Positions 44,571-55,527 are shown, counted from the first letter of the stretch. The stretch is DNA of 64,000 nucleotides from Ophiosphaerella korrae (GCA_028456385.1 JALNQF010000065.1:62001-126000), one strand, 5' to 3'. Numbers and translations are program-made. Notes: a model not told the origin generated them from the sequence alone.

Positions 44571-45275
44571 ATGTCGCAAACACTCTTCACAAAAGCGCTG
44601 CTGCTGCGCAACGTTACACGGCGTGCAATTCGCCCTCCAAGCACGTTCCAAACCGCATCCTACCACCACTCCAACGCGCCCAAGATGCCCTCAGCATCAG
44701 CCCAACTACGCACGCTCATCCACCAAACCACGCTCCGTGCAAGCACAACCACACTACAACGCACCTCCTCCCCAATCGCCCAACCATTCTACACTCAGCA
44801 ATACACGCGCCCGCGCTCACGCTCGCCAAGCCCCCCTCCCCCTTACCACTACCGCAACCCCACCATCCGCGCACCCGCAGAATGGACGCACTTCAGCACG
44901 CCCTACACCCTCTCCTCCATCCGCACCTTCACCAGCACACCCCGCGTATTCCAGACCGCGCCGCCCGCCGCAAATCTCTCGCCGGACACGCAAAAGCTCG
45001 TGGACAACATGATTGAAAAAATCGCCGACTTGTACGGCACGGCCAAGGACGAATTCGAGATTGCGAGCGAGGAGTCGGCTAAGAATTCGACGTATGCGGC
45101 GGACGATCGGGTCGCGGCGAGGGAGGCGCTGGATGAATTGTTGCTGCAGTATGGGACGGTTGTGGGGCTGGGGGGTGAGGTTGGGGAGGAGGTGAGGAGG
45201 AGGGTAGGGCAGCGGGTTAGGGAGTTGGAGGCGGGCATTGAGGCTATGGAGAAGGAGGCTATGCATGGGCATTGA
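44571..45275 (+). CDS. conserved-type protein with mitochondrial-like leader
   Basis: ATG at 44571 (MSQTLFTKALLLRNVTRRAIRP), single exon, 234 residues. The first 120 residues are rich in Ser, Thr, Arg and Pro and almost without acids, as expected of a mitochondrial presequence followed by low-complexity sequence. The C-terminal 90 residues are acidic and helical: LSPDTQKLVDNMIEKIADLYGTAKDEFEIASEESAKNS, AAREALDELLLQYGTV, VRELEAGIEAMEKEA. No catalytic motif is seen. GC content of the leader is high. Two other long frames overlap this gene on the plus strand; this one has the ATG, the bipartite composition and the clean stop. Function unknown. Confidence 0.65.
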   Translation: MSQTLFTKALLLRNVTRRAIRPPSTFQTASYHHSNAPKMPSASAQLRTLIHQTTLRASTTTLQRTSSPIAQPFYTQQYTRPRSRSPSPPPPYHYRNPTIRAPAEWTHFSTPYTLSSIRTFTSTPRVFQTAPPAANLSPDTQKLVDNMIEKIADLYGTAKDEFEIASEESAKNSTYAADDRVAAREALDELLLQYGTVVGLGGEVGEEVRRRVGQRVRELEAGIEAMEKEAMHGH

Positions 45276-45605
45276 GGATGTTTTTTGTCCTTTGGCGTGT
45301 TGGAGTTTGGGGGATGTATGATACCATTGTATTGCTATTGTGGATTGTTTGCATGGTCATTGTGTGCTTGGAGTGATGCATAACAGACATTTTTGCGCTC
45401 TATACAAAAAATGATTTGTTATACACTAAGATAATTGTAATGCATGCCTTGCTAAAAGACCCATCGTGTCTTCCAAATCGTCCTCGTTCCCTAGTGCGCT
45501 ATTTGTGATGAAGATGCGGGACAGTACTGGACCATCAAAACGCCAACCCAATGCATGCCCAATATACTCGAATGTTTAGTTAAATACCTATTCCTCTATA
45601 ATCCA
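45276..45605. other. convergent 3' region
   Basis: 330 bp between two convergent stop codons. Nothing recognised beyond likely 3' UTRs. Confidence 0.5.
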
Positions 45606-48600
45606 TCACGACGGTCGCGGCTTCGGCATACTACTATGCTTCACACTCCAACCTTGCATCGTCCTCCTCGTTCCCAAAGTCTTCCGTTGTGCTGTCCGAC
45701 TTTGCAATTGGTTCATTGACGTAGCATGGAACGTAGATACAATCCGAGAGCCAGCTGCAGTTGTGAATGACGACAGCTTGACTTGGCTCTCTTGTTCTTT
45801 TTCCCCACTGTCGTTGTCAGCCGCGTCTTCTGGTTCCGGTTTCGCAGGCGAACTCGACAAAAGAACATATCTAGTGTTTGCTGCGTCAGGCGTCGCCTCG
45901 TTGCGTTTTGGTTTGCTGGCCATGGGTCGGCTTTGCAGTTTGTAGCTCGGGCCCGAAAGGGGTTGAAGATGTCGTGTAGGTGGTTTGACATTGGAGATGT
46001 CATGTAATGCGCTGCTGTTGAACAATGAAGATTGCGATCGCTGAAACGAAGGTACTGGTAGCGGTGCAGACTGGTCTGCTTCTTCCGAAAGTATGCCTCC
46101 TGGCTTCTTAAAGAAGCTTGTAATTGCACCTTGATCTACTGCTCGTGGCTTTGCTTTCTTTGCCTGCACTGGCTTCAATTCCATCCCCTTGTCTGCTTTA
46201 TACGCTGCCCGTCCGGTTTCTGCCTCATGAGCGCTGGCAAGCATACGAATTCGTTCTGCTTCTCGCTGCATAGCTTGTAGGTCCCCCAAATCGCGGGCAC
46301 TGGTGAATCCCGAATTGACACTATGCATGGTCGTAGAAGACACTGAGAAACTCGAGGTCTTCTCCATGGTCACCGTTACAGCCCCATGCGATGTTGAAAT
46401 GCTAGCCTCAAGCTTGCGTCGCTTGAAGGCAGGCTGTGCTTTGTCGTTGCTTGGGGCAGAACCGCTATGTTTATCGTTCCAGGATGCACCCCACATTGAA
46501 TCATCACCATCAATCTCCTCTCTCGTGGCAGGATACTTGTCATCTTCCAATCTTTCCAATAAGCCACGAGCAGCACTCAGGTCTTCTACTGTCGGGCAAG
46601 GTCTTCGTAAGATGCCTGCTAGATCCGGAATGGTCGATCGTTTAAAGGCCAGATCCGGCCCTCGCTCGCTGAAGTGCTTCTGCACAGTTTTTTCTGAGAT
46701 GAACCTCGACAATGTAGTTTTTTCTTGTCCAGAATGTTTCACTGGGCAACTAAGATACAGGAACCCTTGCGCACGTGTCATACCCACATACAATAATCGT
46801 CGTTCCTCATCGTGATCATCTGCCCGAGAATGAGGAATTGACCCGTCATAGATAGCGGGCATGAAAACAACCGGCCACTCTAGGCCTTTTGCGGCATGTA
46901 TAGTAGAAATCGTGACCTGGTCTATTTCTCCGCCATCTTGGTCGGCAACGCTGGATAGCGTAACGTTTGCAAGAAACTTTGAGAGGATATCGGCAGCAGT
47001 ATCTTGCCGCTGTTCGATCCCCTCTACCAAAGGTAAGGCATCATCAGTAATCTCTTCTCCGCTCGCCATTGCCGTAGCCATCTGCGCCGCCTGGGCCACA
47101 AGCTCTTCCACGTTCGCCCATCGGTCTTGCCAATTTTCCTTATGCGTCTGTTTGAGATACGCCTCAAAGGAAATCTTCCGTAGCACATGCCCGATCAGTT
47201 CAAACAGGTTACAATGCTCACCTTCAGTTGGGAGTAGTTTCTCGCGAGCCGTAAGAATGACATTCACAAACTGATCAATGCCTTTTTGTGCTTGTGCGGA
47301 TACTTTGCACTCAGTTCTTCTACGGCCCTGCGCAATATCGAGGACCAACTTCCACAGCGTGACTTTTTTGCGCTCTGCTTCTTCCAGGAGCGCTTTTACT
47401 GTGACATCGCCAACCTTTCGGGAAGGAAGATTTATGACGCGAGCGACGGCGTCGTTGTGTTCGGGTTGGCTTATCACGCGTAGATAGTCCAGGATGATCT
47501 TAATCTCTGCACGGTCGAAGAATTTTGTGCCAGCTACCATCCGGTAAGGTACTCCCTCTCGTGCCAGAGCTCTTTCAATTTGAAGAGATAGCGGACTGGA
47601 ACGTAACAGAATAGCATAGTCATTGTACTTTAGCAGACCACCTGCAAGAACCTTGGTACGCTTAATTTCCTCAACTATCCACCTGGCCTCCACGAGTGCT
47701 GAAACGAGGTGGCGAAGCGTGGGCAGTTCACCAATTCCATGTGTTGCGATCAGTGCCTTTTTTGGACGACTCTCATCCTGTTCAATGACTGCTAATGCTG
47801 AGTTGAGGATGCAGCCTGAGGATCGATAGTTATTCTCGAGGTTGATGACAATAGATTCGGGAAACTCGTCGCGCATGCGCAACAGATTTTTTATCTCGGC
47901 CGATCGGAAGCTGTAAATACTCTGATCAGGATCACCCACTATGGTAATTCGTTTTGCACCTTGAGCCAAGAGTTTCATCAGCTCGTACTGGATGTTGTTG
48001 GTGTCCTGATACTCGTCGATGAGCACAGCCTGGATAGTTGAAACGCATGATGGGTGTTGCCTGAGTAATTCAACACATCGCACCAGAAGATCATCATAGT
48101 CGAGTAGGTTGGACGCTTTTAAATGTTCTTCATACAAAGAGTAGACCATGGCAAACTCATTGTCGTTGACATTTTTAGACGTTGCCTTGAAGCTGTCTGC
48201 TGAAACCCCTTTGGATTTCTGCTTTGAGATGCGTGAACGAGCATGGCCAGGCTCCACGATATACTGATGGCGAGAGATGATGCGCTTGAGTATTGCGGTG
48301 GTGTCGTTTGTGTCGGCAATGCCGAAGTTTTTATCGATTCCAATTTCCTGTCCGTATCGAGACAAAAAGCGACGTGCAACGGAATGGAAAGTTCCAAGAA
48401 TCAGCTTGGCCTCGAGTTTATCACCAACAAATCCCTTGATACGCTCTTTCATTTCCCTTGCAGCCTTGATGGTGAAGGTGCAAACGATGATATTCCATGG
48501 CTGCAGGCGCTCATGATTGACGTGATACGCGACGCGCGCAGTGAGTGTTTTTGTTTTGCCAGATCCCGGGGGTGCGAGGACCTGCACAACACTCGCAGGA

Positions 48601-48653
48601 CTAGTCACTGCGCTCCTCTGTGCATCGTTAAGGCCGTCGAGCAATGCCTCCAT
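45606..48653 (-). CDS. srs2: SRS2-type UvrD/Rep superfamily DNA helicase
   Basis: Single exon, ATG at 48653, 1015 residues. SF1A motifs: Walker A APPGSGKTKT at 27-36, TFTIKAAREMKERI, LGTFHSVARRFL, motif II LIDEYQDTN at 211-219, motif III VGDPDQSIYSFRSAEI, NYRSS, VTISTIHAAKGLEWPVVFMP (V) and RRLLYVGMTRAQGFLYLS (VI). The C-terminal third is disordered and basic but has a canonical PCNA-interacting box QGAITSFF at 841-848. It also has a hydrophobic/acidic YVLLSSSP-PEPED at about 929, which looks like a SUMO-interacting motif. Srs2 is a 3'-5' helicase that removes Rad51 filaments and is recruited to SUMO-PCNA in yeast. Domain order and these motifs support orthology. Confidence 0.9.
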   Translation of the reverse strand: MEALLDGLNDAQRSAVTSPASVVQVLAPPGSGKTKTLTARVAYHVNHERLQPWNIIVCTFTIKAAREMKERIKGFVGDKLEAKLILGTFHSVARRFLSRYGQEIGIDKNFGIADTNDTTAILKRIISRHQYIVEPGHARSRISKQKSKGVSADSFKATSKNVNDNEFAMVYSLYEEHLKASNLLDYDDLLVRCVELLRQHPSCVSTIQAVLIDEYQDTNNIQYELMKLLAQGAKRITIVGDPDQSIYSFRSAEIKNLLRMRDEFPESIVINLENNYRSSGCILNSALAVIEQDESRPKKALIATHGIGELPTLRHLVSALVEARWIVEEIKRTKVLAGGLLKYNDYAILLRSSPLSLQIERALAREGVPYRMVAGTKFFDRAEIKIILDYLRVISQPEHNDAVARVINLPSRKVGDVTVKALLEEAERKKVTLWKLVLDIAQGRRRTECKVSAQAQKGIDQFVNVILTAREKLLPTEGEHCNLFELIGHVLRKISFEAYLKQTHKENWQDRWANVEELVAQAAQMATAMASGEEITDDALPLVEGIEQRQDTAADILSKFLANVTLSSVADQDGGEIDQVTISTIHAAKGLEWPVVFMPAIYDGSIPHSRADDHDEERRLLYVGMTRAQGFLYLSCPVKHSGQEKTTLSRFISEKTVQKHFSERGPDLAFKRSTIPDLAGILRRPCPTVEDLSAARGLLERLEDDKYPATREEIDGDDSMWGASWNDKHSGSAPSNDKAQPAFKRRKLEASISTSHGAVTVTMEKTSSFSVSSTTMHSVNSGFTSARDLGDLQAMQREAERIRMLASAHEAETGRAAYKADKGMELKPVQAKKAKPRAVDQGAITSFFKKPGGILSEEADQSAPLPVPSFQRSQSSLFNSSALHDISNVKPPTRHLQPLSGPSYKLQSRPMASKPKRNEATPDAANTRYVLLSSSPAKPEPEDAADNDSGEKEQESQVKLSSFTTAAGSRIVSTFHATSMNQLQSRTAQRKTLGTRRTMQGWSVKHSSMPKPRPS

Positions 48654-48983
48654 TGATGTTGTTGAAGCCCTTGCACTTCATGTTGACGCCAAATGAGGGT
48701 GCGTGAGGCAATCGCGTGTTGGGCGCGATGGCACGTGCGCATTTAGATCCCCTGTCTCTCGGTAGGCTGAAGAAGTGGGGTGATCACACTCCTTGCATCA
48801 ATGCTAGATGTATACAATAGGTCACACACTACTAAATAGTTCGACTGGGAATTGTAGATTCCTCTAGCGGTACTTGTAGATAACTAAAAGAAAGGCTCTA
48901 GGTGGCTTGAGTATCTTCTAGCTGCTACATCAAGTCCCACCTTTCCAGTTGACTGAGAGCCTGTTCATCCATCGACTGCAACT
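48654..48983. other. intergenic
   Basis: Upstream of the helicase; becomes repeat-like towards 48.98 kb. No gene recognised. Confidence 0.5.
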
Positions 48984-49151
48984 AAGGCTTGTTCGCGTCT
49001 TGGGTGAAGTCAGAGGCTTCATAACTAGCAGCCGATTTCTGTGATGTCAGGATGATGATAGCCCCAATGTTCTAGGGTACAATATACTATAGAGTTTTAT
49101 ATAGCGGATACTATATACAAAGATATATTATAGGGTTAATATATCTACTGG
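48984..49151 (-). mobile_element. repeat fragment, copy B (inverted relative to copy A)
   Basis: Reverse complement of 34984-35154 over its whole length. It keeps more C and G at variable sites than copy A, so it is the less mutated copy. It directly abuts a Fot1/pogo-like element end at 49151. Confidence 0.7.
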
Positions 49152-49277
49152 GCACAACTTACGTGCGTGTAAGAAGGATGGAGAAGCTACTACTTGATTT
49201 ATTATATAAATATATACTCTCTACTCTACGTTGTTGAGTTGTACGCTTGAATAGGTGCGCGAAGTTAAAATGTCTGA
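49151..49277 (+). mobile_element. truncated Fot1/pogo-like element end
   Basis: From GGGCACAACTTACGTGCGTGTAA onward the sequence matches the reverse complement of about 54464-54585 in the complete element at 54.4 kb, including GTTGTTGAGTTGTACGCTT and the subterminal GGTGCGCGAAGTTA. It ends before the outermost terminal repeat, so it is a fragment. Confidence 0.6.
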
Positions 49278-49578
49278 ATATCATATACTCACGTGTGGCG
49301 ACATCTCTACGAAGCCGCTGGACACGCTCAGAGAGATCCGCGATTTGTTGCTGAACTTGCAAGTGCATTTACTCTTGACGCTCCTGTATCCGCTGAAACT
49401 GCAGGTGCATTTGTTCTTGATGCTCTTGCATCCGCTGAAGCTGCTGTAGAATCGCGATAGACTGGGCGATCGAAGGAATGTTGACAAATTTCGCGATCTC
49501 AGTCTCGGCCTCGTGCAGCCCTTGCGCTAGGCGCTCAATATTTGGCTATAGGCCAAGCTAAGGATTAGTATTGGCCAT
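49278..49578 (-). pseudogene. broken coiled-coil (Gln-rich) ORF
   Basis: From ATG 49578 the minus frame reads MANTNP*LGL*PNIERLAQGLHEAETEIAKF, VNIPSIAQSIAILQQLQRMQEHQEQ, MHLQFQRIQERQE*MHLQVQQQIADLSERVQRLRRDVATREYMIF. It is Gln-rich with heptads typical of coiled coils. Three TAG codons interrupt it at positions consistent with Arg/Gln ancestors, and the similarity stops where the Fot1/pogo fragment begins. I recall a multi-copy pleosporalean family of this kind without known function. Confidence 0.5.
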
Positions 49579-49818
49579 GGCGTGAGTAGTGTTGTGTGTT
49601 GTGGAGTAAACGATTTCCTTTATAGGGTGCACGCTAGTACTAAAACGATACATGCGTCATCAACACGTCGTGCCCTTACTCGCACTGCTGCAACAACGAA
49701 CAATTTCAATTTTGAGGTTTTCACATAGCTCAAGGTATGGGGACCGTAACCTTCAACATCATTTCATATATTACAGGAAATCTCTATAACATATTACAAT
49801 GCCTTGAGGAAATACTTT
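49579..49818. other. intergenic
   Basis: Short region between the coiled-coil relic and the aldo-keto reductase end. Nothing recognised. Confidence 0.5.
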
Positions 49819-50925
49819 TCAACGAAAGTAAGGCGGCGTGTTCGCCTTCGCAATCATCCACGCATCATCCAACGCCTGCACAACCACCTCAGGCAACGGA
49901 CCCTTCTCCAAATCCGCAATATTTCCTTCCAATTGCAGAAAACTACTTACCCCAATAATCACACCGTCGTTCCCTCCCTTGGCCCTAGTCTTCAGCTCAG
50001 AATGGTGCATGCACCACCTCAATGCGATCTCGATCAAAGTCAAATTGTGCCTCTGTGCTACTTCTTCGGCAAGACGAAGGGCTTCGAAGTTTGAATTTTT
50101 GAAGTAGCGAGCTCGATACATGTCGCCCATTCTTGTGTTTTGGGCGAAGCGGCCTTCCGAAGGAGCGATGTCTGCGGATTTGATCTTGCCGCTGAATAGG
50201 CCTCCAGCAAGAGGGTTGTAGATGACAATGTCGATGTTGTATTTTCGGCAACATGGAATGAGTTCAGATTCGATGGATCGAGCTGATTAATGTTGGTACT
50301 TCGCTAAGCTTTGTTACGTGTTGTGGGGGGTGGAACTTACTGATGGCGTTGTACATGGCCTGGTAGATGGTGGGCTTTACCCAACCCCTCTCTTTACAGA
50401 TGTTGTATACCTCTGCAACCTCCCATGCGGCAAAGTTGGATAGGCCCAACTGAACGAATTTACCCTGCTTGTGGAGCTCATTCACTGCGCCTAGTGTCTC
50501 TTCAAATGGAGTGGTATGGTCTGGCGCATGCAGGTAGAAGATATCCACAGCGTCTGTGTCCAGCTCCTTCAAAGACGTGGCAAAATGCTCCTTCAGCTTT
50601 TCTGGCTTGTGGGTACCAGGCTCAAGGGGGAAGACTTTTGTAGCCAGAGTGAGACCACGATCCTTCCATTTAGCATCACGTGTCCAAGCCTCCTGTGCAC
50701 CACCGACGTACATGCGTGCAGTATCTATTTCGTTGTAGCCTTTTGACTGGAAATAGTCAAGGTGCTTGTTGAATTCGTCAAGAGAGGTCATTCGTGCCCC
50801 AGTGGACTCGTCGGGGCCTTGACGCGATTAGTCGAGGGCTGGGTTTAGACATGCACGGGTGGTATACCATAGGTCATGAGACCGAGGATGATGCGCTCTG
50901 TGGGATTCTGGGCGACGAGAGGCAT
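49819..50925 (-). CDS. aldo-keto reductase (AKR7-like, aflatoxin-aldehyde-reductase family)
   Basis: Exons 50925-50868, 50817-50341 and 50282-49819; introns 50 and 58 nt; 332 residues. The start MPLVAQNPTERIILGLMTYG is recovered only by using the first exon. Motifs: GYNEIDTARMYVGG (catalytic Asp and Tyr), LATKVFP (Lys), VDIFYLHAPDHTTPFEETL (His), GKFVQLGLSNFAAWEV, PTIYQAMYNAITRSIESELIPCCRKYNIDIVIYNPLAGGLFSGK, and NADPH-binding GVIIGVSSFLQLEGNI. It is a cytosolic NADPH-dependent reductase of aldehydes. Members act on dialdehydes or secondary metabolite intermediates, but no cluster is nearby. All four catalytic residues are present. Confidence 0.9.
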
Positions 50926-51143
50926 CTTGGGCTGACAGTTATGATCAATTCTACAATTGGATGGAAGGTGTTCAATGCCTGTTTGCTGTTCACATTTGGT
51001 TGTTGGATGCCTGAAGGTGGGGCAACTCTGCCCTCGGAACGAAGCTATCTAGGTGACTCAGTAGATAGCGTGAATAAGTATATATGTACCCATTCGAGTC
51101 TGGCAGAGATCAAAGAACCAGTACCACTTCGCCTACAAACACT

Positions 51144-51677
51144 ATGAGCGAGTCTGAATACATCATCCTCCAAGGCCTTCCAACGGCGCAGGTGTATCAT
51201 GATTTGCGCAAGGCCGCTGGCTTGACGCCGCCTCCGATGGAAGCTGTTCCTAAAGCACTGGCCAACTCATTTGGCGGTTTCCTGGCCTACGAACGACGGC
51301 ACATGATGAGCGAGACAGTGCCCAGAAGCAAGCAGGCGGCGGTCGCAATGGGCCGTTTGATCGGTGACGGCAGCCTATTTCTCCTGGTCACTGATGTCGC
51401 GGTTCACCCAGAGCACCAGCGAAAAGGACTGGGCAAGCGCATCATGCAAGCGCTTGTAGCCTACATTGACGAACACGCGCCAGACGCGTACGTAAGCCTA
51501 GTAGCAGACAAGCCAGCGCAGACGCTGTATCCGCTGTTTGGGTTCAAGAATGTGCAACCAAGCGTTGGCATGTTCCGAATGCGGCGGGGTGGAAGGCTCC
51601 AGGATGGTGGCTTGGAAACGAGAGGTGACAGGGCTGGCTGGGTCGGAGGAGTGGGGGAACCAACGGAGAACGCGTAG
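51144..51677 (+). CDS. GNAT-family N-acetyltransferase
   Basis: ATG at 51144 (MSESEYIILQGLPTAQVYHDLRKAAGLTP), single exon, 177 residues. The acetyl-CoA binding core is clear: AAVAMGRLIGDGSLFLLVTDVAVHPEHQRKGLGKRIMQALVAYI, with the QRKGLGKR pyrophosphate loop. DAYVSLVADKPAQTLYPLFGFKNV follows, the usual beta-alpha end of the fold. The C-terminal 30 residues are Gly/Arg-rich and not conserved. This is a small fungal GNAT of the type often annotated without substrate. It diverges from the aldo-keto reductase with about 220 bp between start codons. Confidence 0.88.
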   Translation: MSESEYIILQGLPTAQVYHDLRKAAGLTPPPMEAVPKALANSFGGFLAYERRHMMSETVPRSKQAAVAMGRLIGDGSLFLLVTDVAVHPEHQRKGLGKRIMQALVAYIDEHAPDAYVSLVADKPAQTLYPLFGFKNVQPSVGMFRMRRGGRLQDGGLETRGDRAGWVGGVGEPTENA

Positions 51678-51926
51678 GGGAGCGGCCCCACGCGAGCTGC
51701 CTGGCCTCGTCGCCAGCTGCCTTTGACAACCTGCGGCGGCGATAATGATCACGGAGAAGACAGCAAACGCTTTGGTGTAGCCTCGTGTAACCAATCTCTA
51801 CTGCATTTGCTGCATTTGTTGCATCTATTGCACTGACTCATGTCCACCCAACACCAACAGCAGCACTATGGATGAGCTTCGCATGGCCTCTGTAAGCCCG
51901 CCGCACTTGCGCCTCCTTGCCCCAAT

Positions 51927-54361
51927 ATGTCTACTGACGGCCACGGCCAGCTTGAGTCGCTTCCCGAAGAGCTGCTGCAGCTCATTGTTGGCTACCTGCC
52001 CACGCCGTCACTAAAGGAGGTGGGGCTGGTGTGCACGACGCTCAACCGCCATGCAACCGATGTGTTGTGGCAGAATGTCTGCCTGGTTGATCAACGGACT
52101 GCCTACACGGACGAGCCCACCAATGCCCCGCGCGACGCCGTCAGAGGCCCCGACCAGTGCGATGAGCACGACGACACGCCCATTATCCAGAAGCTCTTCC
52201 TGCTAGCCACGTGCGACCATCACCCTGCCAGAAGAGTCATGCATTGACAAGTATCAGGAACCCTACGCTCGCCTCCAAAGTCCATGTTCTCACCCATCGT
52301 TGCCACCTACCGCTCCCCAATGTCTTCCATGAGCTGCCGCGCATGCACTTCCATGCTGGGAATTTGTCCCAGGATTCGCGACTGCATGTCCTTCTCAACC
52401 TGGCGATTCGGAACATGGTCAACGTACATACCCTTCGCATCATCTACGGCCATATGAAACTCACAACCCTATTGATCGTAGGCTTCATGAGCCAGGATCG
52501 CCCTCGGCGCGTGCCACTTCGTAAACTGTGGCTAGAAAGTTGCAGTCTCATGCCTGAAACCATGCCGTTTTTATCATCGGGCAATGCTAATGGGCTAGAG
52601 TCGCTTCGCATACGTCGCCTGGATCCTGTCGACTTGCTCCAGCCACGAGATAGAGACATGGACTTCCTGGAGTTTAGACCGTCGCGCGGCGGGACCTCCT
52701 TCCCAATGCACAACGGAGCAGGAGGTTGGGCTCCTACTACTGTCCAACTCGAGGACGAGGAAATGCCTGCGCCTCTACGATATTTGCTAGATGCTGACCT
52801 GATGGACCATGCCACGACATTCGATGATGCCATGTGGGAACTGCTTCCAGAAATTGGAGACTTTGTCGATGCTCACGAATCAATACCAGTGGCAGAGAGA
52901 ATACCACTCATACGCGTGGACCCCATGCACTGGATTTTGGAATATTCAACTTCAACCCTCACTAGTTTGAACCTTGACTGGGTCCTTTGGCGTCGGAAAG
53001 ACTTTGATATTTATGACCATTCCAGTGCTACGTTAAGAACGCTCGCTAACCTGAGATTTCCTCATCTTATTGCATTTCAGCTTCGAAATGCCGTGTTGCA
53101 GCAGACAATGCTTCCTCCTGGTATCTTTCTTTTCGAAGACACCTTCCTTGAGTTCATGGAATTTCATCAGAAACTTCAATGCTTAGCTTGGCCCCTTGAT
53201 AGGTTCTACAGTCATATCAAGCCATCTATTAATGTGCAAAGCCGCTCACGGAAACTGATCGCACACCTGGCTAACATGCTGACTGATCTTCGTGTCGATG
53301 CCCTGTATATAACCGATGGAGAACCAATCACAGACATGGGCCAGACTACGCAGGAAGTATGCGAGCGTGTTCGACGGCGAAGGTTCATCGCAGAGTTTGT
53401 CCCACATATGAGGCGGATAGAACGAATAAAGCTTGAAGGTGGTCTACCAAGAGACGAAAAGCGTGAAATTCTGCGCGCCCTCCATTGGTGTCCGCTAAAA
53501 AAGATTGTCATGATTGGCGTATCGTCTCCTATTGGAAACACATGGGGGCCTCGTGGCCATTTATTGAAAGCCCTAGACGAAGGCTCACGTTGGGATGACA
53601 TGGACCATCTTGAAGCCGAGGACACCCGTGGCATCTCAGAGGCATATAAGCGTGGCTTTTACCCAGTAGATAACTTCCAATTCGAGCCAGACTACGGGTG
53701 GCCATCTCAGGCCCCATTGCTCCAAACGATAGCCCTACATCATGCCTCGACCATACAAGAGCTCAAGATCTGCGGCTACAATGGCTGTCCAATCCTCTCC
53801 CACCAAAATCGCATCGCTGGCACCCTCCTCAGTGGCCTTCGCCAATTCGACAACCTCAAAGTCCTCGTCATGTCCTTCTGGCTTCTGACCTGGCACGAAA
53901 ATTCCTACCGTGATCCCGAAATCATCAAATACTGGCTCGACAGCCGCTCACGCTTTTCAACCGCTCTCGCCGTCGTCACCCCTCCCCGCACCCCTAGCCA
54001 AGAACTCCCTGTCGACCCAGCGCACTTCCCAAGCTTCCACACGCTATACGGCAACGCGCCAACGTTCAACCGCTGGGCTGTCACCCTCAAAACATCCTTG
54101 TCCTCTTCTGCGCTTGCGTACCGCGTAGCACACGATATCGGACCCCATCTCAGCCCCCATGCGAAAAATAGGGCCAGAGGAGTGAGGGTGAGGGCGAGCT
54201 TTTGTCTTGGGGTTAGGGATGCTAGAAGGCCCGCAAGCGATATATTTGATTTGGATGTTAGGATTGGGGCGGATAATCAAGTGATTGAGTTTACTGGGCC
54301 TAGGGAAGAGGAGGAGAAAGGCAGGTGGTGGGAGAAGGTCGAGAGTAGGAGGTGGTTTTAA
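51927..54361 (+). CDS. F-box protein
   Basis: ATG at 51927; intron 52211-52257 (47 nt) joins MSTDGHGQ...LFLLA to NPTLASKVHVLTHRCHLPLP; 795 residues. The F-box is at residues 9-55: LESLPEELLQLIVGYLPTPSLKEVGLVCTTLNRHATDVLW. The rest has weak leucine-rich-repeat character (MVNVHTLRIIYGHM, LRKLWLESCSLMP, LESLRIRRLDPVDLL, LTSLNLDWVLW, IQELKICGYNG, FDNLKVLVMSFWLL). It presumably recruits an unknown target to an SCF ubiquitin ligase via Skp1. A longer than average member, with no frame damage. An antisense stretch of ORFs is only shadow. Confidence 0.85.
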
Positions 54362-54434
54362 GATAAGTGAGTGAGTGCTGTGTCTAACATGTGTTGGCTT
54401 ATCTTCTTTTTTGATGGTTGTTTAATTACTGATA

Positions 54435-55527
54435 ACGTGGTTGGCAAACGAGTTGCGCACCCAACTAACTTTGCGCACCTCTTTGAGCGCACAACTCAAC
54501 AACGCAGTAGAGTAGTGTAGATATATTGATATATTAAATTAAGCAGTATCTACTGCATCATTTTTACACGTACGTGAGTTGTGCCCAGTCTCTCTGCACC
54601 TCTTGCAGCGCGCGCGAGCCTGGCGACTCAGGCCTGATGTCTCTCTATCTTGACGCCGTTTATTGACTTGACGCTGCACAGCCTCTCTCTCAGCAAGTAT
54701 ATCCTCTCCTTGTCCCTTTGCTAAGACTCCTTGCTTCTAAATCCGCTTCTTTTTTTGTAATTTACGCTTGCTAGCTGCCTTATTGGCTCTTTCAAGACTA
54801 GAGATCTAATCGGGCATTAACTTAGCTTCCAGCATCATTCTATAAGCTCCCTTTTTGAGTTGATTGATTGCGTCAATAATCAATGCTGGCGACAAGCTCT
54901 TGTACCGGCGTACGCACCGCTCACGTACGTTACTCGGCGTACAAGCTACCTAGGGAGCCTCTAGTAGAGCTGGAGTAGCTAGAGTAGGTGTACGTAGCTC
55001 TTGTACGCTGCACTAGCTTAAACTAGCTACTTATAGTAGCTAGGTCTTTACATAAGGATCACTATCTATCTTATAGGCGATTAAAATGCGTCGTAAGACT
55101 GTCTGTACGCTCAACAAAGTTGGCTGGCTACTTCTACCCAACTAGTAGCGCGTTACAGATAGCCAGTAACTTATCAGCCATCTCACGCACAGCAGCCAGA
55201 ATTGGGGCAAAACCACGAGAATCTAGATTAAGAATATACTCAACTATTACCCCCTCCTCTAGCTAGCTGAGCTTCTTCGAGTTAGGCTGGCAATTGCGTC
55301 AGACAGTTATGTCAGCGCGTTAGTTACGCAGTGTTGATTCAACAACATTGTAGACTTTAGCTGCCTTTCGATTACTTGTAATTTGACTTAATTCAATAGA
55401 TAAGATAGCAATCTAAATATCTGCTTCGTTAGAAGGCAATTGACGCGTGCGGCGTGGAGCCATTATACAATAAGATAAGATGGGTGCGCAAAGTTAGTTG
55501 GGTGCGCAACTCGCTTGCCAACCACGT
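54435..55527 (-). mobile_element. Fot1/pogo (Tc1-mariner) element, internally deleted and RIP-mutated
   Basis: Terminal inverted repeats of 45 bp (54435-54479 and 55483-55527; ACGTGGTTGGCAA...TTTGCGCACC, one mismatch) are flanked by TA duplications (54433-54434, 55528-55529). The minus strand starts a transposase at 55463: MAPRRTRQLPSNEADI, SIELSQITSNRKAAKVYNVVESTLRN, LEEGVIVEYILNLDSRGFAPILAAVREMADKLLA, many TAG stops between. The DDE catalytic middle is missing. The C-terminal end survives in pieces (RCKRCRETGHNSR zinc knuckle). At 1093 bp it is a non-autonomous remnant. Confidence 0.85.

Noticed and set aside
44437..45016. Two long plus-strand frames (190 codons each) overlapping the 44571-45275 gene
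   Set aside because: They are Pro/His/Arg-rich shadow frames produced by the same GC-rich leader; the third frame has the ATG, a mitochondrial-like leader and a charged helical end.
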